NCBI GenBank assembly: GCA_028277105.1
Contig: JANQHO010000169.1
Location: forward strand, 17,030-81,029
From: Owenweeksia sp.
Lineage (GTDB): Bacteria > Bacteroidota > Bacteroidia > Flavobacteriales > Schleiferiaceae
Length of the DNA: 64,000 nucleotides
Direction: 5' to 3'
Each line of letters starts with the position of its first letter. Within the stretch, counting starts at the first letter, position 1. Position numbers and translations under genes: made by a program. This document shows positions 37,304 to 46,363 of this stretch, in pieces. A model generated the notes under the pieces. That model did not search any database. It was not told the origin of the DNA and saw only the letters and a list, made by a program, of their open reading frames with translations.

Positions 37304-37332
37304 AAAAAAAGCTCCTGGAGGGGAGCTTTTTC
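37304..37332. terminator. bidirectional terminator between the Rrf2 gene and the choice-of-anchor gene
   Basis: Stem AAAAAGCTCC (37306-37315), six-base loop, GGAGCTTTTT (37322-37331). A and T runs lie on both sides, so it can serve both convergent genes. Confidence 0.88.
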
Positions 37333-37347
37333 ATCCGTAGGAGAAAA

Positions 37348-39150
37348 TTATTTTTTGATCAGACGAATGGCATTACCTTCCTCATCTTTGACCATATAAA
37401 AACCTTTAGCTTGTTGACTCAGGTCTATAGATCTGGTTACATCGGTTTCCATGATAAATCTGCCATTCATATCATAAACCTTGTATATACCCGTGTTGTC
37501 AGTGTTAAATATACCTGTACTAGGGTTAGGATAGAAACTGTTTAGCATATTCACAGCATTTTCTTCTATACCTACAATACTAGCTCCCAATTCGTAAAAA
37601 CTAATAGTTCCACTTACTTCACTTGATACGATTATTAAGGCTCTTCCAGAAGGGCTTTCGGTAGCCGGTACAAAAACAATTCCTTCTGGTCCCAGGTCGC
37701 CCGCTGCACTATCGCTGGCCGAAACGGAAAAATCGCGATTTAACTCATATTGGACAAAAGAAGGACTGGCCGGATTCGTTAAGTCGTAGATCATAATACC
37801 ACCCATACGCTCCAAACCTATAAAAGCGTAAAGGGTTCCATCTACTTCACCTACAGCAACAGCTTCAGGCTCAGGACCCTTGTCATCACTGCGGTTCTGA
37901 AAAGACGAATTATCATCATTAGTAGAGTTGAATTCATTTGGATATGCCTGGGCAATAATATTCTCAAATTCATCACCGCTATCCCAAACCAACTGGCCGT
38001 TTTCATCCCATATACTGAAAGAGCGGGCACCAAAACAAAACAGTGAATCGTAAGTACCGTTGTTATCGTTATCGCCTAAACTGGATGTGATTTTTAAACG
38101 GCCCAAAACGTTATCATTTTGCAATACTGCAGCAGCGGGGAAATTGGTTAGGTTAAGAGTTACGTCTTTAACTCTTTCTTCTTCACTGTAAGCGTTGTAA
38201 TCCCTGGCATCCCCTTCATTGGCAGTAGCAATATAAGTTTGGCCACTAACTTCAAAAGCTGTAATAGCATCGGGTTGATACATACCAAAAAGATAGTCAT
38301 AGGTATCTATGTTGATTGTTCCCCTAGTATTTGAAGCATCCAGGCCATTACCCATTACACTGTGATCTTTGTACCCTAAACCAACTACCGTATCTAAGCT
38401 GGATGATGTTAAATCGATAATAGCTAAAGCATTATTTTCCTGACATACAACATAGGCTTTGGTAGAAGAACCATCTACGGTGATATATTCGGGCTCCAGA
38501 TCCTGAGAAGGCATTTGTAAGCCATCGTTGCCGTATATATTGATCAAAGGATCGTAATTGCCATTGTCGAGGCTGGTAAAATCAATATCGGTTATGTCGT
38601 TCTGAGTTAAGTTGGCAGGGTCGTTAGTTCCAATGTTAATGATACTTACAGAACCTATCGGGTCAGTGGTGTAGTCAGAAGTAGGTTCTCCTTCGTTGGC
38701 AACCAGAATTTTTAAACCGTCAGGAGTAAAAGTAACCATATCGGGCAGAGCACCAACCTGCAACTGGCTGATATAAGTTCCATTGGTATCGATAAAGAGC
38801 ACTTTACCTGGCAATTGAGGAAGGTTAGCTTCACCGGCAATAGCAACAACATTTTTTCCACTATAGGTAGCAACACTATTAACACCGGAAACATACAGAC
38901 TCAAATCCACAGATGTGATGAGGGTAGGATTGTTCAGATCAGATATATCGATAATGTCTATCTGATTCAGGCTGCCATTAGTTGAAAACAAGCGACTGCT
39001 AAAGCTGTCGTAGGAAGTTATTTCGGTACCACCATCGTCATAAATACCAGTATAATAAGTTGATGCTTTGGAAAAGGGTAGCGTTTGAGCAACACTGCTA
39101 AGTATTGAAAACGTGAGGATAATGATCAAAGAGAGTAAATTTTTTTTCAT
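37348..39150 (-). CDS. secreted choice-of-anchor I family protein with T9SS sorting domain
   Basis: A 600-residue exported protein; the start at 39150 (MKKNLLSLIIILTFSILSSV) gives a signal peptide. The body is a beta-propeller-like choice-of-anchor I domain ('DMVTFTPDGLKILVANEGEP', 'YIATANEGDARDYNAYSEEE', 'SAAGDLGPEGIVFVP'). The last 70 or so residues form a type IX sorting domain ('SFYPNPSTGIFNTDNT', 'GFYMVKDEEGNAIRLIKK'). It is expected to cross the outer membrane by the T9SS. Relatives are sometimes called alkaline-phosphatase-like, but no activity is shown here. Confidence 0.88.
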   Translation of the reverse strand: MKKNLLSLIIILTFSILSSVAQTLPFSKASTYYTGIYDDGGTEITSYDSFSSRLFSTNGSLNQIDIIDISDLNNPTLITSVDLSLYVSGVNSVATYSGKNVVAIAGEANLPQLPGKVLFIDTNGTYISQLQVGALPDMVTFTPDGLKILVANEGEPTSDYTTDPIGSVSIINIGTNDPANLTQNDITDIDFTSLDNGNYDPLINIYGNDGLQMPSQDLEPEYITVDGSSTKAYVVCQENNALAIIDLTSSSLDTVVGLGYKDHSVMGNGLDASNTRGTINIDTYDYLFGMYQPDAITAFEVSGQTYIATANEGDARDYNAYSEEERVKDVTLNLTNFPAAAVLQNDNVLGRLKITSSLGDNDNNGTYDSLFCFGARSFSIWDENGQLVWDSGDEFENIIAQAYPNEFNSTNDDNSSFQNRSDDKGPEPEAVAVGEVDGTLYAFIGLERMGGIMIYDLTNPASPSFVQYELNRDFSVSASDSAAGDLGPEGIVFVPATESPSGRALIIVSSEVSGTISFYELGASIVGIEENAVNMLNSFYPNPSTGIFNTDNTGIYKVYDMNGRFIMETDVTRSIDLSQQAKGFYMVKDEEGNAIRLIKK

Positions 39151-39236
39151 TGTGTGTTCTATTTTAAAGCAAAGCAATAAACAGCTTGAGGAACTAAAGT
39201 TACCCTATTGTTAATTTTATAGGTAATACCAACTAG

Positions 39237-39380
39237 TTAAAGTTGAAAACCCATACCAACGTAAATATTGCGGGGAGCAGAAGGAATAATACCACGGCCG
39301 GGATAGCCGGTAGCCCTGTGGGTAAAATGGGCATTGTCGGTCAAACTATTAATGCCGGCTCCCAAAAGCAAACGTTTCCA
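39237..39380 (-). pseudogene. relic of a TonB-dependent receptor C-terminus (FecA-like)
   Basis: Reading in the frame that ends at 39237, the last 47 or so codons give '[20 protein letters not shown]', 'HRATGYPGRGIIPSAPRNIY' and 'VGMGFQL'. This closely resembles the final beta-strands of FecA-type TonB-dependent receptors (a pattern like 'NLTD..YFTRRATGYPGPGIIPS.GR'). No upstream receptor sequence exists: the frame runs straight into the 3' end of hemL, read in another frame. It is therefore a deletion relic, with hemL's last residues probably replaced at the junction. Confidence 0.75.
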
Positions 39381-40662
39381 TTTCAAGGATAGTTTCTTTG
39401 GCTGCAGCGAGGGTTTGATCAATATCAGAAAGAGATAGAGCATTGCTTAAAAACCAACTTTCAAAAGCCGATGGAGGTAAGTAGATTCCCCTTTTGAGCA
39501 TGCCGTGAAAGAAATCTTTGAAGTATTGATTGTTGCCATTGGCGGCCGTATTGAAGTCTACCACAGGGCTTGCTGTGAAATGCAGGCTGATCATGGAACC
39601 TATGCGGTTTATCTGATAGGGGAGGGGCTTGCTTTCTAATAAGTCCTTCAGACCAATTTCTATAGCTTCACATTTTTGATCCAGTTGAAGGTAAACTTCA
39701 GGATGTGTTTTGAGGTACTGCAATAGAGTTAGTCCGGCAATCATAGCAATGGGGTTGCCTGAAAGAGTACCTGCCTGGTAAACCGGTCCGGTAGGAGCTA
39801 TAAAATCCATGATTTCTTCTTTACCTCCGTAGGCACCAACAGGCATACCGGCTCCGATCACCTTGCCGTAGGTTACTATATCCGCTTCAATTCCCAGGGT
39901 TTGTTGAGCCCCACCAAATCCCAACCGGAATCCAGTCATTACCTCATCAAAAATGAGAATGATGTTTTCCCTATTACAAAGCTGACGCAAGCCTTCAAGA
40001 AATCCCTCTTGAGGTAAAATACACCCCATATTGCCGGGTATAGGCTCAATGATAACGGCTGCTATTTCTCCCTGATTAGCTTCAACTAATTTTTGAACAC
40101 CCTGTAGGTCATTGTATTCAGCCAATAAAGTGTCTTGTGCAGTACCTGGAGTAACCCCAGGACTATCAGGATATCCCAGGGTAACGGCTCCGCTGCCTGC
40201 TTTGATGAGAAAGGAATCACCATGCCCGTGATAGCAGCCGGCAAACTTTACAATCTTGTTTTTTCCGGTAAAACCCCTGGCCAGGCGGATAGCACTCATG
40301 GTAGCTTCAGTGCCGGAATTTACCATGCGGATACGATCTATATTGGGAATGCTTTCGCATATAAGCTGAGCTAATTGGACTTCCAGTTCAGTAGGAGCGC
40401 CAAAAGAAGTTGAGTCTATTACCTTTTGCTGAATAGCCTCTACGACCGGTTCATAGGCATGACCCATGATCATTGGACCCCAGGAGGCAATGTAATCTAT
40501 ATAGCGGTTGCCGTCTTCATCGTAGAGGTAAGCCCCTTTGGCTTTCTTGATGAATAAGGGTATTCCTCCCACCGATTTAAAAGCTCTTACAGGAGAATTG
40601 ACCCCTCCGGGGATAAATTGGTTAGCTTTTTCAAAGAGATGCTTACTTTTTTGGGTATTCAT
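39349..40662 (-). CDS. hemL: glutamate-1-semialdehyde 2,1-aminomutase
   Basis: Forms 5-aminolevulinate from glutamate-1-semialdehyde, with PLP. The 437-residue protein begins '[20 protein letters not shown]' and has '[20 protein letters not shown]', '[20 protein letters not shown]', '[11 protein letters not shown]' and the PLP Lys in '[15 protein letters not shown]'. The C-terminal residues '[11 protein letters not shown]' overlap the TonB-receptor relic in another frame, so the native end may have been altered. It is separated from the other hem genes by the repeat-flanked nuclease module. Confidence 0.96.
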   Translation of the reverse strand: MNTQKSKHLFEKANQFIPGGVNSPVRAFKSVGGIPLFIKKAKGAYLYDEDGNRYIDYIASWGPMIMGHAYEPVVEAIQQKVIDSTSFGAPTELEVQLAQLICESIPNIDRIRMVNSGTEATMSAIRLARGFTGKNKIVKFAGCYHGHGDSFLIKAGSGAVTLGYPDSPGVTPGTAQDTLLAEYNDLQGVQKLVEANQGEIAAVIIEPIPGNMGCILPQEGFLEGLRQLCNRENIILIFDEVMTGFRLGFGGAQQTLGIEADIVTYGKVIGAGMPVGAYGGKEEIMDFIAPTGPVYQAGTLSGNPIAMIAGLTLLQYLKTHPEVYLQLDQKCEAIEIGLKDLLESKPLPYQINRIGSMISLHFTASPVVDFNTAANGNNQYFKDFFHGMLKRGIYLPPSAFESWFLSNALSLSDIDQTLAAAKETILEMETFAFGSRH

Positions 40663-40678
40663 GATTTTTAGTTTTCCT

Positions 40679-40787
40679 AAAATACAGAGAAACGGAGATA
40701 CTAAGAATTATAAAAACTGTTTTGGACAGTAATTAATTTAGTTGATTAGGGTTATTTGCAGTTCTGTTTCTATGCATCTTTACGTTT
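40679..40787. repeat. CAGAG inverted-repeat unit A
   Basis: Left arm at 40679-40703 (AATACAGAGAAACGGAGATA core) and right arm at 40761-40787 (TTCTGTTTCTATGCATCTTT core) form an imperfect inverted repeat around about 57 bases of AT-rich DNA. It is the most degenerate of four related units around the GxxxExxY gene and lies just upstream of hemL. Confidence 0.6.
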
Positions 40788-40824
40788 AAATATTTATAAG
40801 TGATAGCAGGTGTATTTATTTGTT

Positions 40825-40917
40825 TTAACACAGAGAAACAGAGGCACAGAGGGTTAAAAGATTATCTGAATGATTTTTTTATTTTGCATTAGTAGCTCTG
40901 TTTTTCTGTGTTCAATT
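40825..40917. repeat. CAGAG inverted-repeat unit B
   Basis: Left arm 40825-40853 (AACACAGAGAAACAGAGGCA core) and right arm 40894-40917 (AGCTCTGTTTTTCTGTGTTC core) are inversely related around about 40 bases. The two units A and B lie side by side, 37 bases apart, downstream of the GxxxExxY gene. Together they fill the 334-base gap between that gene and hemL, which holds no other gene. Confidence 0.7.
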
Positions 40918-40996
40918 GCTTCAGAGTTAAGAAGCAAAAAAGATTGTCTAGTATAAGTAATCATTTGTTTTAACCCAAAGAAGAAAGGAGGCTATT

Positions 40997-41404
40997 TTAG
41001 AATTGCTCGAAATAACCATTGATGACTCTTCTTACCCCATCGATCAATAAAGGTTCGTGAAAATTTATCAGGAGGCCAAGTCTTTTATCAGCCAATTTCA
41101 AGTAAGAGTAGAGCTGGACTTCGTGAACTTTATGGAGGTTTTCAACGGCTTTTAATTCCAGAACCAGACTGTTTTCTACTAAAAGATCGATATAGAAATT
41201 TTTATAAATGGATTTTCCTTTGTAGCTGATATTGACAGGAACCTCACTGTCTACCTTGAAGCCTTTGTTGATTAGCTCCTCTAAAAGGCAAATATGGTAA
41301 ACACTTTCTACCAGTCCTGGTCCTAATTCTCTGTGGACTTCAATGGCACAACCAATAACCTGATCAGTTAAGTAGTTCCACTGTATTTCAGTTCTTAGTT
41401 CCAT
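40997..41404 (-). CDS. GxxxExxY family protein, PD-(D/E)XK nuclease-like
   Basis: A 135-residue protein of the family named GxxxExxY in NCBI models. The characteristic motif is 'GPGLVESVY' at residues 28-36. A PD-(D/E)XK core follows: Asp73 in 'YIDLLVENSL', then 'VLELKAVENL' with Glu83 and Lys85, and a trailing Gln97 in 'HEVQLYSYLKLA', as in RecB-like nucleases. No biochemical role is established for the family to my knowledge. It interrupts the hem operon between hemB and hemL and has two CAGAG repeat units on each side, so it is probably a mobile or selfish module. Confidence 0.88.
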   Translation of the reverse strand: MELRTEIQWNYLTDQVIGCAIEVHRELGPGLVESVYHICLLEELINKGFKVDSEVPVNISYKGKSIYKNFYIDLLVENSLVLELKAVENLHKVHEVQLYSYLKLADKRLGLLINFHEPLLIDGVRRVINGYFEQF

Positions 41405-41478
41405 ATCCTCATTAGTGCAGTTTTCAGTTTAAATTGGGATAAATGTTTTGAATAAAATAGTCATTATCATTTTCCATT

Positions 41479-41579
41479 GTAACACAGAGAGATAGAGACA
41501 TAGAGGTTTTTTTAAAACTATTTTCAGCAATTCTGCTTAAGCTACGCATAATTCTGTTTCTCAGTGTCTCTGTGTTTGG
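41479..41579. repeat. CAGAG inverted-repeat unit C
   Basis: The best-preserved unit. Left arm 41479-41506 (AACACAGAGAGATAGAGACA core) and right arm 41551-41579 (TTCTGTTTCTCAGTGTCTCT core, then GTGTTTGG). The reverse complement of the right arm begins CCAAACACAGAGACAC and aligns with the left arm over AACACAGAGA. It lies 74 bases upstream of the GxxxExxY start. Confidence 0.75.
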
Positions 41580-41620
41580 TTTGTTAGAAGCCTGATACTA
41601 GTTGGTGTTAATTATTTTAT

Positions 41621-41696
41621 TGTAAAACAGAGAGTTATAGAACAGTTTTTGATAAGAAGTATTTATAGCTCTGTATCACGGTGTCTATGTGTTGGA
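41621..41696. repeat. CAGAG inverted-repeat unit D
   Basis: Left arm 41621-41645 (AAAACAGAGAGTTATAGAAC core) and right arm 41668-41696 (AGCTCTGTATCACGGTGTCT core, then ATGTGTTGG). It has the same polarity as units A to C. Units C and D fill most of the 346-base gap between the GxxxExxY gene and hemB; no other gene is seen in that gap. Confidence 0.7.
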
Positions 41697-41750
41697 TTGT
41701 TTCACAAGCTAATGATAATTGACAAGATGCCTTAATTATTGGTTTTTGAT

Positions 41751-42719
41751 TTATATCAAATATTTGATGATATCCTTTACAAAATAGGTGGCGATCAGAT
41801 CGGCTCCGGCTCTTTTGATAGCGGTTAAAGATTCTACCATGGCCTGCTCTTCGTTGAGCCAGTCTTTTTGAGCGGCAGCTTTGATCATGGCGTATTCACC
41901 GCTTACGTGATAAGCCGATACCGGAACGGAAGAAACTTCTTTAACAGATTTTATCACATCCAGATAAGCCATAGCTGGTTTTACCATTACTATATCAGCT
42001 CCTTCTTGTATATCGAGCAGAGCTTCCTTAATCCCTTCCCTGTGATTAGCCGGGTTCATCTGATAAGTTTTTTTATCACCAAAACCCGGGGCGGAATCCA
42101 AAGCATCGCGGAAAGGACCGTAAAAGCAGGAAGCATATTTGGCACTATAGGCCATAATGCCGGTATTGATAAAGCCAGTGGTTTCCAAAGCTATGCGCAT
42201 TGCCTCGATGCGTCCGTCCATCATATCGCTGGGAGCTATAAAATCAGCTCCGGCCTGAGCATGGGAAACCGCCATTTCTGCCAATACTTCTACCGTTTCG
42301 TCATTTAGTATTTCTTCATCTTCTACTAAGCCATCATGACCGTAAGACGAATAAGGATCCAAAGCCACGTCCGTCATTAAACATATACCGGGGACAGCTT
42401 CCTTAATTTCCCGGATAGCTCTTTGCATCAAGCCATCGGGATTCAGGGCTTCTTTGCCGGTATTGTCTTTGAGCATTTCGGAAACTTTGACAAAAAGCAA
42501 AGCCGAGCGGCAGCCCATTTTCCATAATTCTTTTACTTCTTTCCTCAAAAGATCGAGGCTAAAGCGATAGTAGCCCGGCATCGAATCAATTTCTTCTTTG
42601 ATATTCTTGCCCTCGGTAGCAAATAAAGGAGCAATAAAATCAGTGGGAGAGAGGGAGGTTTCGGCTACCATATCCCGTATAGCCTTGCTGGCCCTGAGCC
42701 TGCGGGGTCTTATATTCAT
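41751..42719 (-). CDS. hemB: delta-aminolevulinic acid dehydratase (porphobilinogen synthase)
   Basis: Joins two 5-aminolevulinates into porphobilinogen. The start at 42719 (MNIRPRRLRASKAIRDMVAE) gives an ATGA overlap with the hemF stop; an ATG three codons earlier is also possible. The 322-residue protein has 'GADFIAPSDMMDGRIEAMR', the first active-site Lys region 'GIMAYSAKYASCFYGPFRDA' and the Schiff-base Lys in 'ADIVMVKPAMAYLDVI'. The region that binds Zn in some species reads 'LMTDVALDPYSSYGHDGLV' without the Cys cluster, so it is a Mg-type enzyme. Confidence 0.96.
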   Translation of the reverse strand: MNIRPRRLRASKAIRDMVAETSLSPTDFIAPLFATEGKNIKEEIDSMPGYYRFSLDLLRKEVKELWKMGCRSALLFVKVSEMLKDNTGKEALNPDGLMQRAIREIKEAVPGICLMTDVALDPYSSYGHDGLVEDEEILNDETVEVLAEMAVSHAQAGADFIAPSDMMDGRIEAMRIALETTGFINTGIMAYSAKYASCFYGPFRDALDSAPGFGDKKTYQMNPANHREGIKEALLDIQEGADIVMVKPAMAYLDVIKSVKEVSSVPVSAYHVSGEYAMIKAAAQKDWLNEEQAMVESLTAIKRAGADLIATYFVKDIIKYLI

Positions 42720-43621
42720 GTAATCCAATCTTTAGGTTTTTGTAATACTTTTATCAGCTTTTCCTCTTCGGTACCGGGCTTGGGTTGGTGGTTATAATCC
42801 CAGCGTACGCGAGGAGGCAGACTCATCAAAATACTTTCGGTTCGGCCATTGGTTTTAAGGCCAAAAAGGGTTCCACGGTCGTGTACCAGGTTGAACTCTA
42901 CGTAGCGCCCCCTTCTTATTTCTTGCCAGTAGCGGTTTTCTTCGCCCCAGGGTGTATTTACCCTTTTTTCCACTATAGGAAGGAAGGAAGGAAGAAAAGC
43001 CTTTCCCATATCTATATCAAATCCCATCCAGTCCCGGGCTGATCTGTTCCGGTCAGGTCGCAGATAATCAAAAAAAGTGCCTCCAATGCCGCGCCCTTCG
43101 TTGCGGTGGTGGTTGCGGAAATAGTCGTCACACTGTTTCTTGAATTTTGGATAGAGGTCTTCTCCATGCCTGTCGGCCGCTGTTTTTTGGGTTTGGTGAA
43201 AATGAACGGCATCTTCTTCAAAAAGATAATAAGGAGTGAGGTCAGCTCCACCGCCAAACCAATGATCTATTCTTTCATCTTTATTGTTGTACATCTCAAA
43301 ATAGCGGTAGTTGGCGTGAGTAGTGGGGACGAAAGGGTTTTCAGGGTGAATGACCAGGGAGATACCACAGGCAAAAAAGCTCTCCCCATCGGTTTTCATA
43401 TTTTTTTTAAGGGCCTCTGGCATCTTGCCGTGTACTAAGGAAGTACTTACGCCTCCTTTTTCAAAAATATTTCCGTTGCTGATCACCCTGGAGCGACCGC
43501 CACCACCTCCGGGTCGTTCCCAATGGTCCTCTACAAAACGTGCTTTGCCGTCAATTTCTTCCAGAGCCTTGCAAATTTCATCCTGCAGGCTTCTTATGAA
43601 TTCTGTGAATTCTTCTTTCAT
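42716..43621 (-). CDS. hemF: oxygen-dependent coproporphyrinogen III oxidase
   Basis: Converts coproporphyrinogen III to protoporphyrinogen IX with O2, which implies aerobic life. The 301-residue protein has 'EDHWERPGGGGGRSRVISNG', 'NYRYFEMYNNKDERIDHWFG', 'GGADLTPYYLFEEDAVHFHQ' and 'RGRYVEFNLVHDRGTLFGLK', all standard HemF blocks. It overlaps hemB at the ATGA junction and lies 85 bases after hemE. Confidence 0.96.
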   Translation of the reverse strand: MKEEFTEFIRSLQDEICKALEEIDGKARFVEDHWERPGGGGGRSRVISNGNIFEKGGVSTSLVHGKMPEALKKNMKTDGESFFACGISLVIHPENPFVPTTHANYRYFEMYNNKDERIDHWFGGGADLTPYYLFEEDAVHFHQTQKTAADRHGEDLYPKFKKQCDDYFRNHHRNEGRGIGGTFFDYLRPDRNRSARDWMGFDIDMGKAFLPSFLPIVEKRVNTPWGEENRYWQEIRRGRYVEFNLVHDRGTLFGLKTNGRTESILMSLPPRVRWDYNHQPKPGTEEEKLIKVLQKPKDWIT

Positions 43622-43706
43622 CTATGTTTTATTTCACCCCCTTATCATGCAAGTTTGGTATGTCTCCCTAAAAGGGGACAGCTAAAATTTATTTTAGCAA
43701 GGGTTA

Positions 43707-44726
43707 CTAACCATATTCCTTAATAGCCTCCACAAAAGCTTTGGCATGAGCTACCGGTATATTGGGTAAGATACCGTGCCCCAGGTTAGCCACATAGCGA
43801 TATTTACCAAAGTTATCTACCATTTGCCGGGCTAGTTTTTTGATCTCAGGAATTGGAGATAATAGCCGGGCCGGATCAAAATTTCCCTGCAGGGTTACGT
43901 GATATTGAGTGAATTCTCTAGCCATATGTGGACTGATAGTCCAGTCGATTCCCAAGGCAGAAACTGGCATTTGAGCCATTTCTTCCAGGGCAAACCAGCA
44001 ACCTTTGCCAAAAACTATAACAGGGGCCAGATGGTGAATAGCCTCTACGATTTCACGAATGTAGCGGAGTGAAAAAATCTCGTAATCAACAGGGCTGAGC
44101 AGGCCACCCCAGGAATCAAAGATCTGAATGGCATCGGCTCCGCTGGCAACTTTCTCTTTGAGGTAGGCTATGGTAGCATGGGTTATTTTTTCCAATAGAA
44201 GGTGAGCTGCTTCCGGTTGGGTATAACAGAAGGCTTTGGCTTTGTCGAAGGTCTTGCTTCCTTTACCTTCTACCATATAGCAGAAAACGGTCCAGGGCGA
44301 TCCGGCAAATCCGATCAGGGGAACAGCATCATTGAGTTCTTGTTTTGTAAGTCTGAGAGCATCCATAACATAATGGAGACGATCTTTTACATCGATCTCA
44401 GGTATAGCTTCTACTTGCTCTTTAGTGCGTATTGGATCGGGAATTACCGGGCCTGTACCGGGGATCATTTGTACTTCTACCTCAAGAGCCTGGGGAATCA
44501 CTAATATGTCAGAAAAGATGATAGCGGCATCAACACCCACTTGGTGAACGGGCATTACGGTAATCTCGGTGGTCAATTCGGGGGTTTCCACTCTTTCAAA
44601 AAAGCTGTACTTCTCGCGCAACTTCATATAGTCTGGTAAATAGCGCCCGGCCTGGCGCATCATCCACACAGGGGGTCGTTCCACTTTTTCACCCCGCAGG
44701 GCTCTCAGAAAAAGGTCGTTTTTCAC
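43707..44726 (-). CDS. hemE: uroporphyrinogen decarboxylase
   Basis: Removes four carboxyls from uroporphyrinogen III. The 339-residue protein has the N-terminal signature '[20 protein letters not shown]', '[17 protein letters not shown]', '[19 protein letters not shown]' and '[12 protein letters not shown]'. Its start overlaps the hemD stop by four bases. Confidence 0.97.
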   Translation of the reverse strand: MKNDLFLRALRGEKVERPPVWMMRQAGRYLPDYMKLREKYSFFERVETPELTTEITVMPVHQVGVDAAIIFSDILVIPQALEVEVQMIPGTGPVIPDPIRTKEQVEAIPEIDVKDRLHYVMDALRLTKQELNDAVPLIGFAGSPWTVFCYMVEGKGSKTFDKAKAFCYTQPEAAHLLLEKITHATIAYLKEKVASGADAIQIFDSWGGLLSPVDYEIFSLRYIREIVEAIHHLAPVIVFGKGCWFALEEMAQMPVSALGIDWTISPHMAREFTQYHVTLQGNFDPARLLSPIPEIKKLARQMVDNFGKYRYVANLGHGILPNIPVAHAKAFVEAIKEYG

Positions 44727-45445
44727 AGGGGATTGGCTTTAAAATATTCAATTACTTTATCGATTACCGATTCTAATGAAGGTTCATCAGCTAATACACG
44801 TTTATTTCTGCAGCGGGATCGAACGGCTTCACCGGTAGTAGCACCTATCACAAAAATCGGAATGTTTGGGGGCAGGCTATTTTTTTTGAAAAAGCTGAAA
44901 ACAGCAGTAGGCGAGAGGAAAATAGCCCCGTCCAGGCTACCGGTAAACACTTCTTTATGTTTGAGATCAGTATGGTAAACGATCTCCTTGTTTACGGTAA
45001 TACCTTTACTTTCAAGATATTCCGGAAGGTCATCCAGCGCTTTATTGCCGCAGAAATAATCTACTGATTTGACATCACGGTTGCGGGCAATGATTTGAGC
45101 CAGGCTGATGGCATTACCAGCACTGGCATCTACTTTAGCGCCAAAATCCTTGAGCATTTCCGTGGCGCGAATGCCTACCACAAAATTTTTTTTAAGTTCC
45201 AGGTTAATACCCCGGCTTCCGGCCAGTCTTTGCATACTGAACAAAGCATTTTTACTGGTAAATACCCGGGCCTGGGTCATGGGATTGTTGAGACGGTGCA
45301 GAAAGCTACTTTCGTCAAAGATGTATTTTACTTCAATAAAGTCATCCTGCTCCAGGGCAATACCATTCTCTTCCAGCTTTTGTAGCTTCTCTTCATCCAG
45401 TGTACGTGCTGAAAAAACTAATGGTCTACCTTCCTGATCAGGCAT
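44723..45445 (-). CDS. hemD: uroporphyrinogen-III synthase
   Basis: Cyclises hydroxymethylbilane. HemD is weakly conserved; this 240-residue protein shows the two-domain pattern with '[20 protein letters not shown]', '[20 protein letters not shown]' and '[20 protein letters not shown]'. Position between hemC and hemE, with overlaps on both sides (eight bases with hemC, four with hemE), makes the call firm. Confidence 0.9.
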   Translation of the reverse strand: MPDQEGRPLVFSARTLDEEKLQKLEENGIALEQDDFIEVKYIFDESSFLHRLNNPMTQARVFTSKNALFSMQRLAGSRGINLELKKNFVVGIRATEMLKDFGAKVDASAGNAISLAQIIARNRDVKSVDYFCGNKALDDLPEYLESKGITVNKEIVYHTDLKHKEVFTGSLDGAIFLSPTAVFSFFKKNSLPPNIPIFVIGATTGEAVRSRCRNKRVLADEPSLESVIDKVIEYFKANPL

Positions 45446-46355
45446 GCTTTATCTTTTTCATAATTTCTTTACCCCCATTTTGCAATACATGTTCTGCAGC
45501 TTTTTTACCTGCCAAATGCAGTTCATCCAGGGAATAAGTTGTTTCAATTATAGATTTACTTCTACCTTCCAGATCAAAAACACCGGCTTTGAGGTTAATG
45601 TTCTGATCCACAATCTCGGCTTTTGCTCCAACCGGTGCTGAACAACCACCTTCTACTAAGTTAAGAAACTGGCGTTCAGTGGTTATTTCGCTGTAAGTTT
45701 TTTTATGGTTAATCCCCTCTAAAATATCAATTAGCTTATGATCTTCTTTCCGGCAAGTAATAGCTATAACTCCCTGGGCCGGGGCAGGAATCATCCAGTC
45801 TAGTATCATGTACTTATCTGGCAAAAGTTCTATTCTTTCCAGACCTGCCATGGCAAAAATAGCACCCTGCCAGCTATTGTCTTCCAGTTTTTGTAAGCGG
45901 GTTTGTACATTGCCTCGGAGGTTGACCAACTTGTGCTGGGGATAACGACTTTTCCACTGGGCTATTCTACGGATGCTGCCGGTTGCAATGGTAGCAGAGG
46001 AACTGTAATCGTCCAGGAAGTTTGTGGAATCTTTATATACCAAAATATCCTCGGAAGGTCCTCTTTTCAAAACAGCTGGTAGCTCGATACTTTCGGGTAA
46101 TTGAGTAGGATAGTCTTTGAGGGAGTGTACCGCTATATCTATTTGCTGACGGTAAAGAGCCTTATCCAGCATTTTAGTGAAAATGCCCACATTGCCAAAT
46201 TCGTGGAGGGGGGTGGTAAGATCGATATCAGCATGTGATTTTACCGGAACTAATTGGGTTTCAAAACCACGGGCTTGTAATATTTTTTCTACAGTAACAG
46301 CCTGCCAGAGAGCCAGTTTACTATCGCGAGTACCTATGCATAAAGGTGTGTTCAA
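45438..46355 (-). CDS. hemC: hydroxymethylbilane synthase (porphobilinogen deaminase)
   Basis: Polymerises four porphobilinogens. The 305-residue protein has 'IGTRDSKLALWQAVTVEKIL', 'DIAVHSLKDYPTQLP', 'SIRRIAQWKSRYPQHKLVNL' and the dipyrromethane cofactor Cys238 in 'NLVEGGCSAPVGAKAE'. It starts nine bases after the hemA stop. Confidence 0.97.
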   Translation of the reverse strand: MNTPLCIGTRDSKLALWQAVTVEKILQARGFETQLVPVKSHADIDLTTPLHEFGNVGIFTKMLDKALYRQQIDIAVHSLKDYPTQLPESIELPAVLKRGPSEDILVYKDSTNFLDDYSSSATIATGSIRRIAQWKSRYPQHKLVNLRGNVQTRLQKLEDNSWQGAIFAMAGLERIELLPDKYMILDWMIPAPAQGVIAITCRKEDHKLIDILEGINHKKTYSEITTERQFLNLVEGGCSAPVGAKAEIVDQNINLKAGVFDLEGRSKSIIETTYSLDELHLAGKKAAEHVLQNGGKEIMKKIKHA

Positions 46356-46363
46356 GGAAGGGA

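Noticed and set aside
40679..41696. CAGAG repeats as a CRISPR array
   Set aside because: The arms are degenerate and inverted, spacers are not uniform in size and no cas genes are present.
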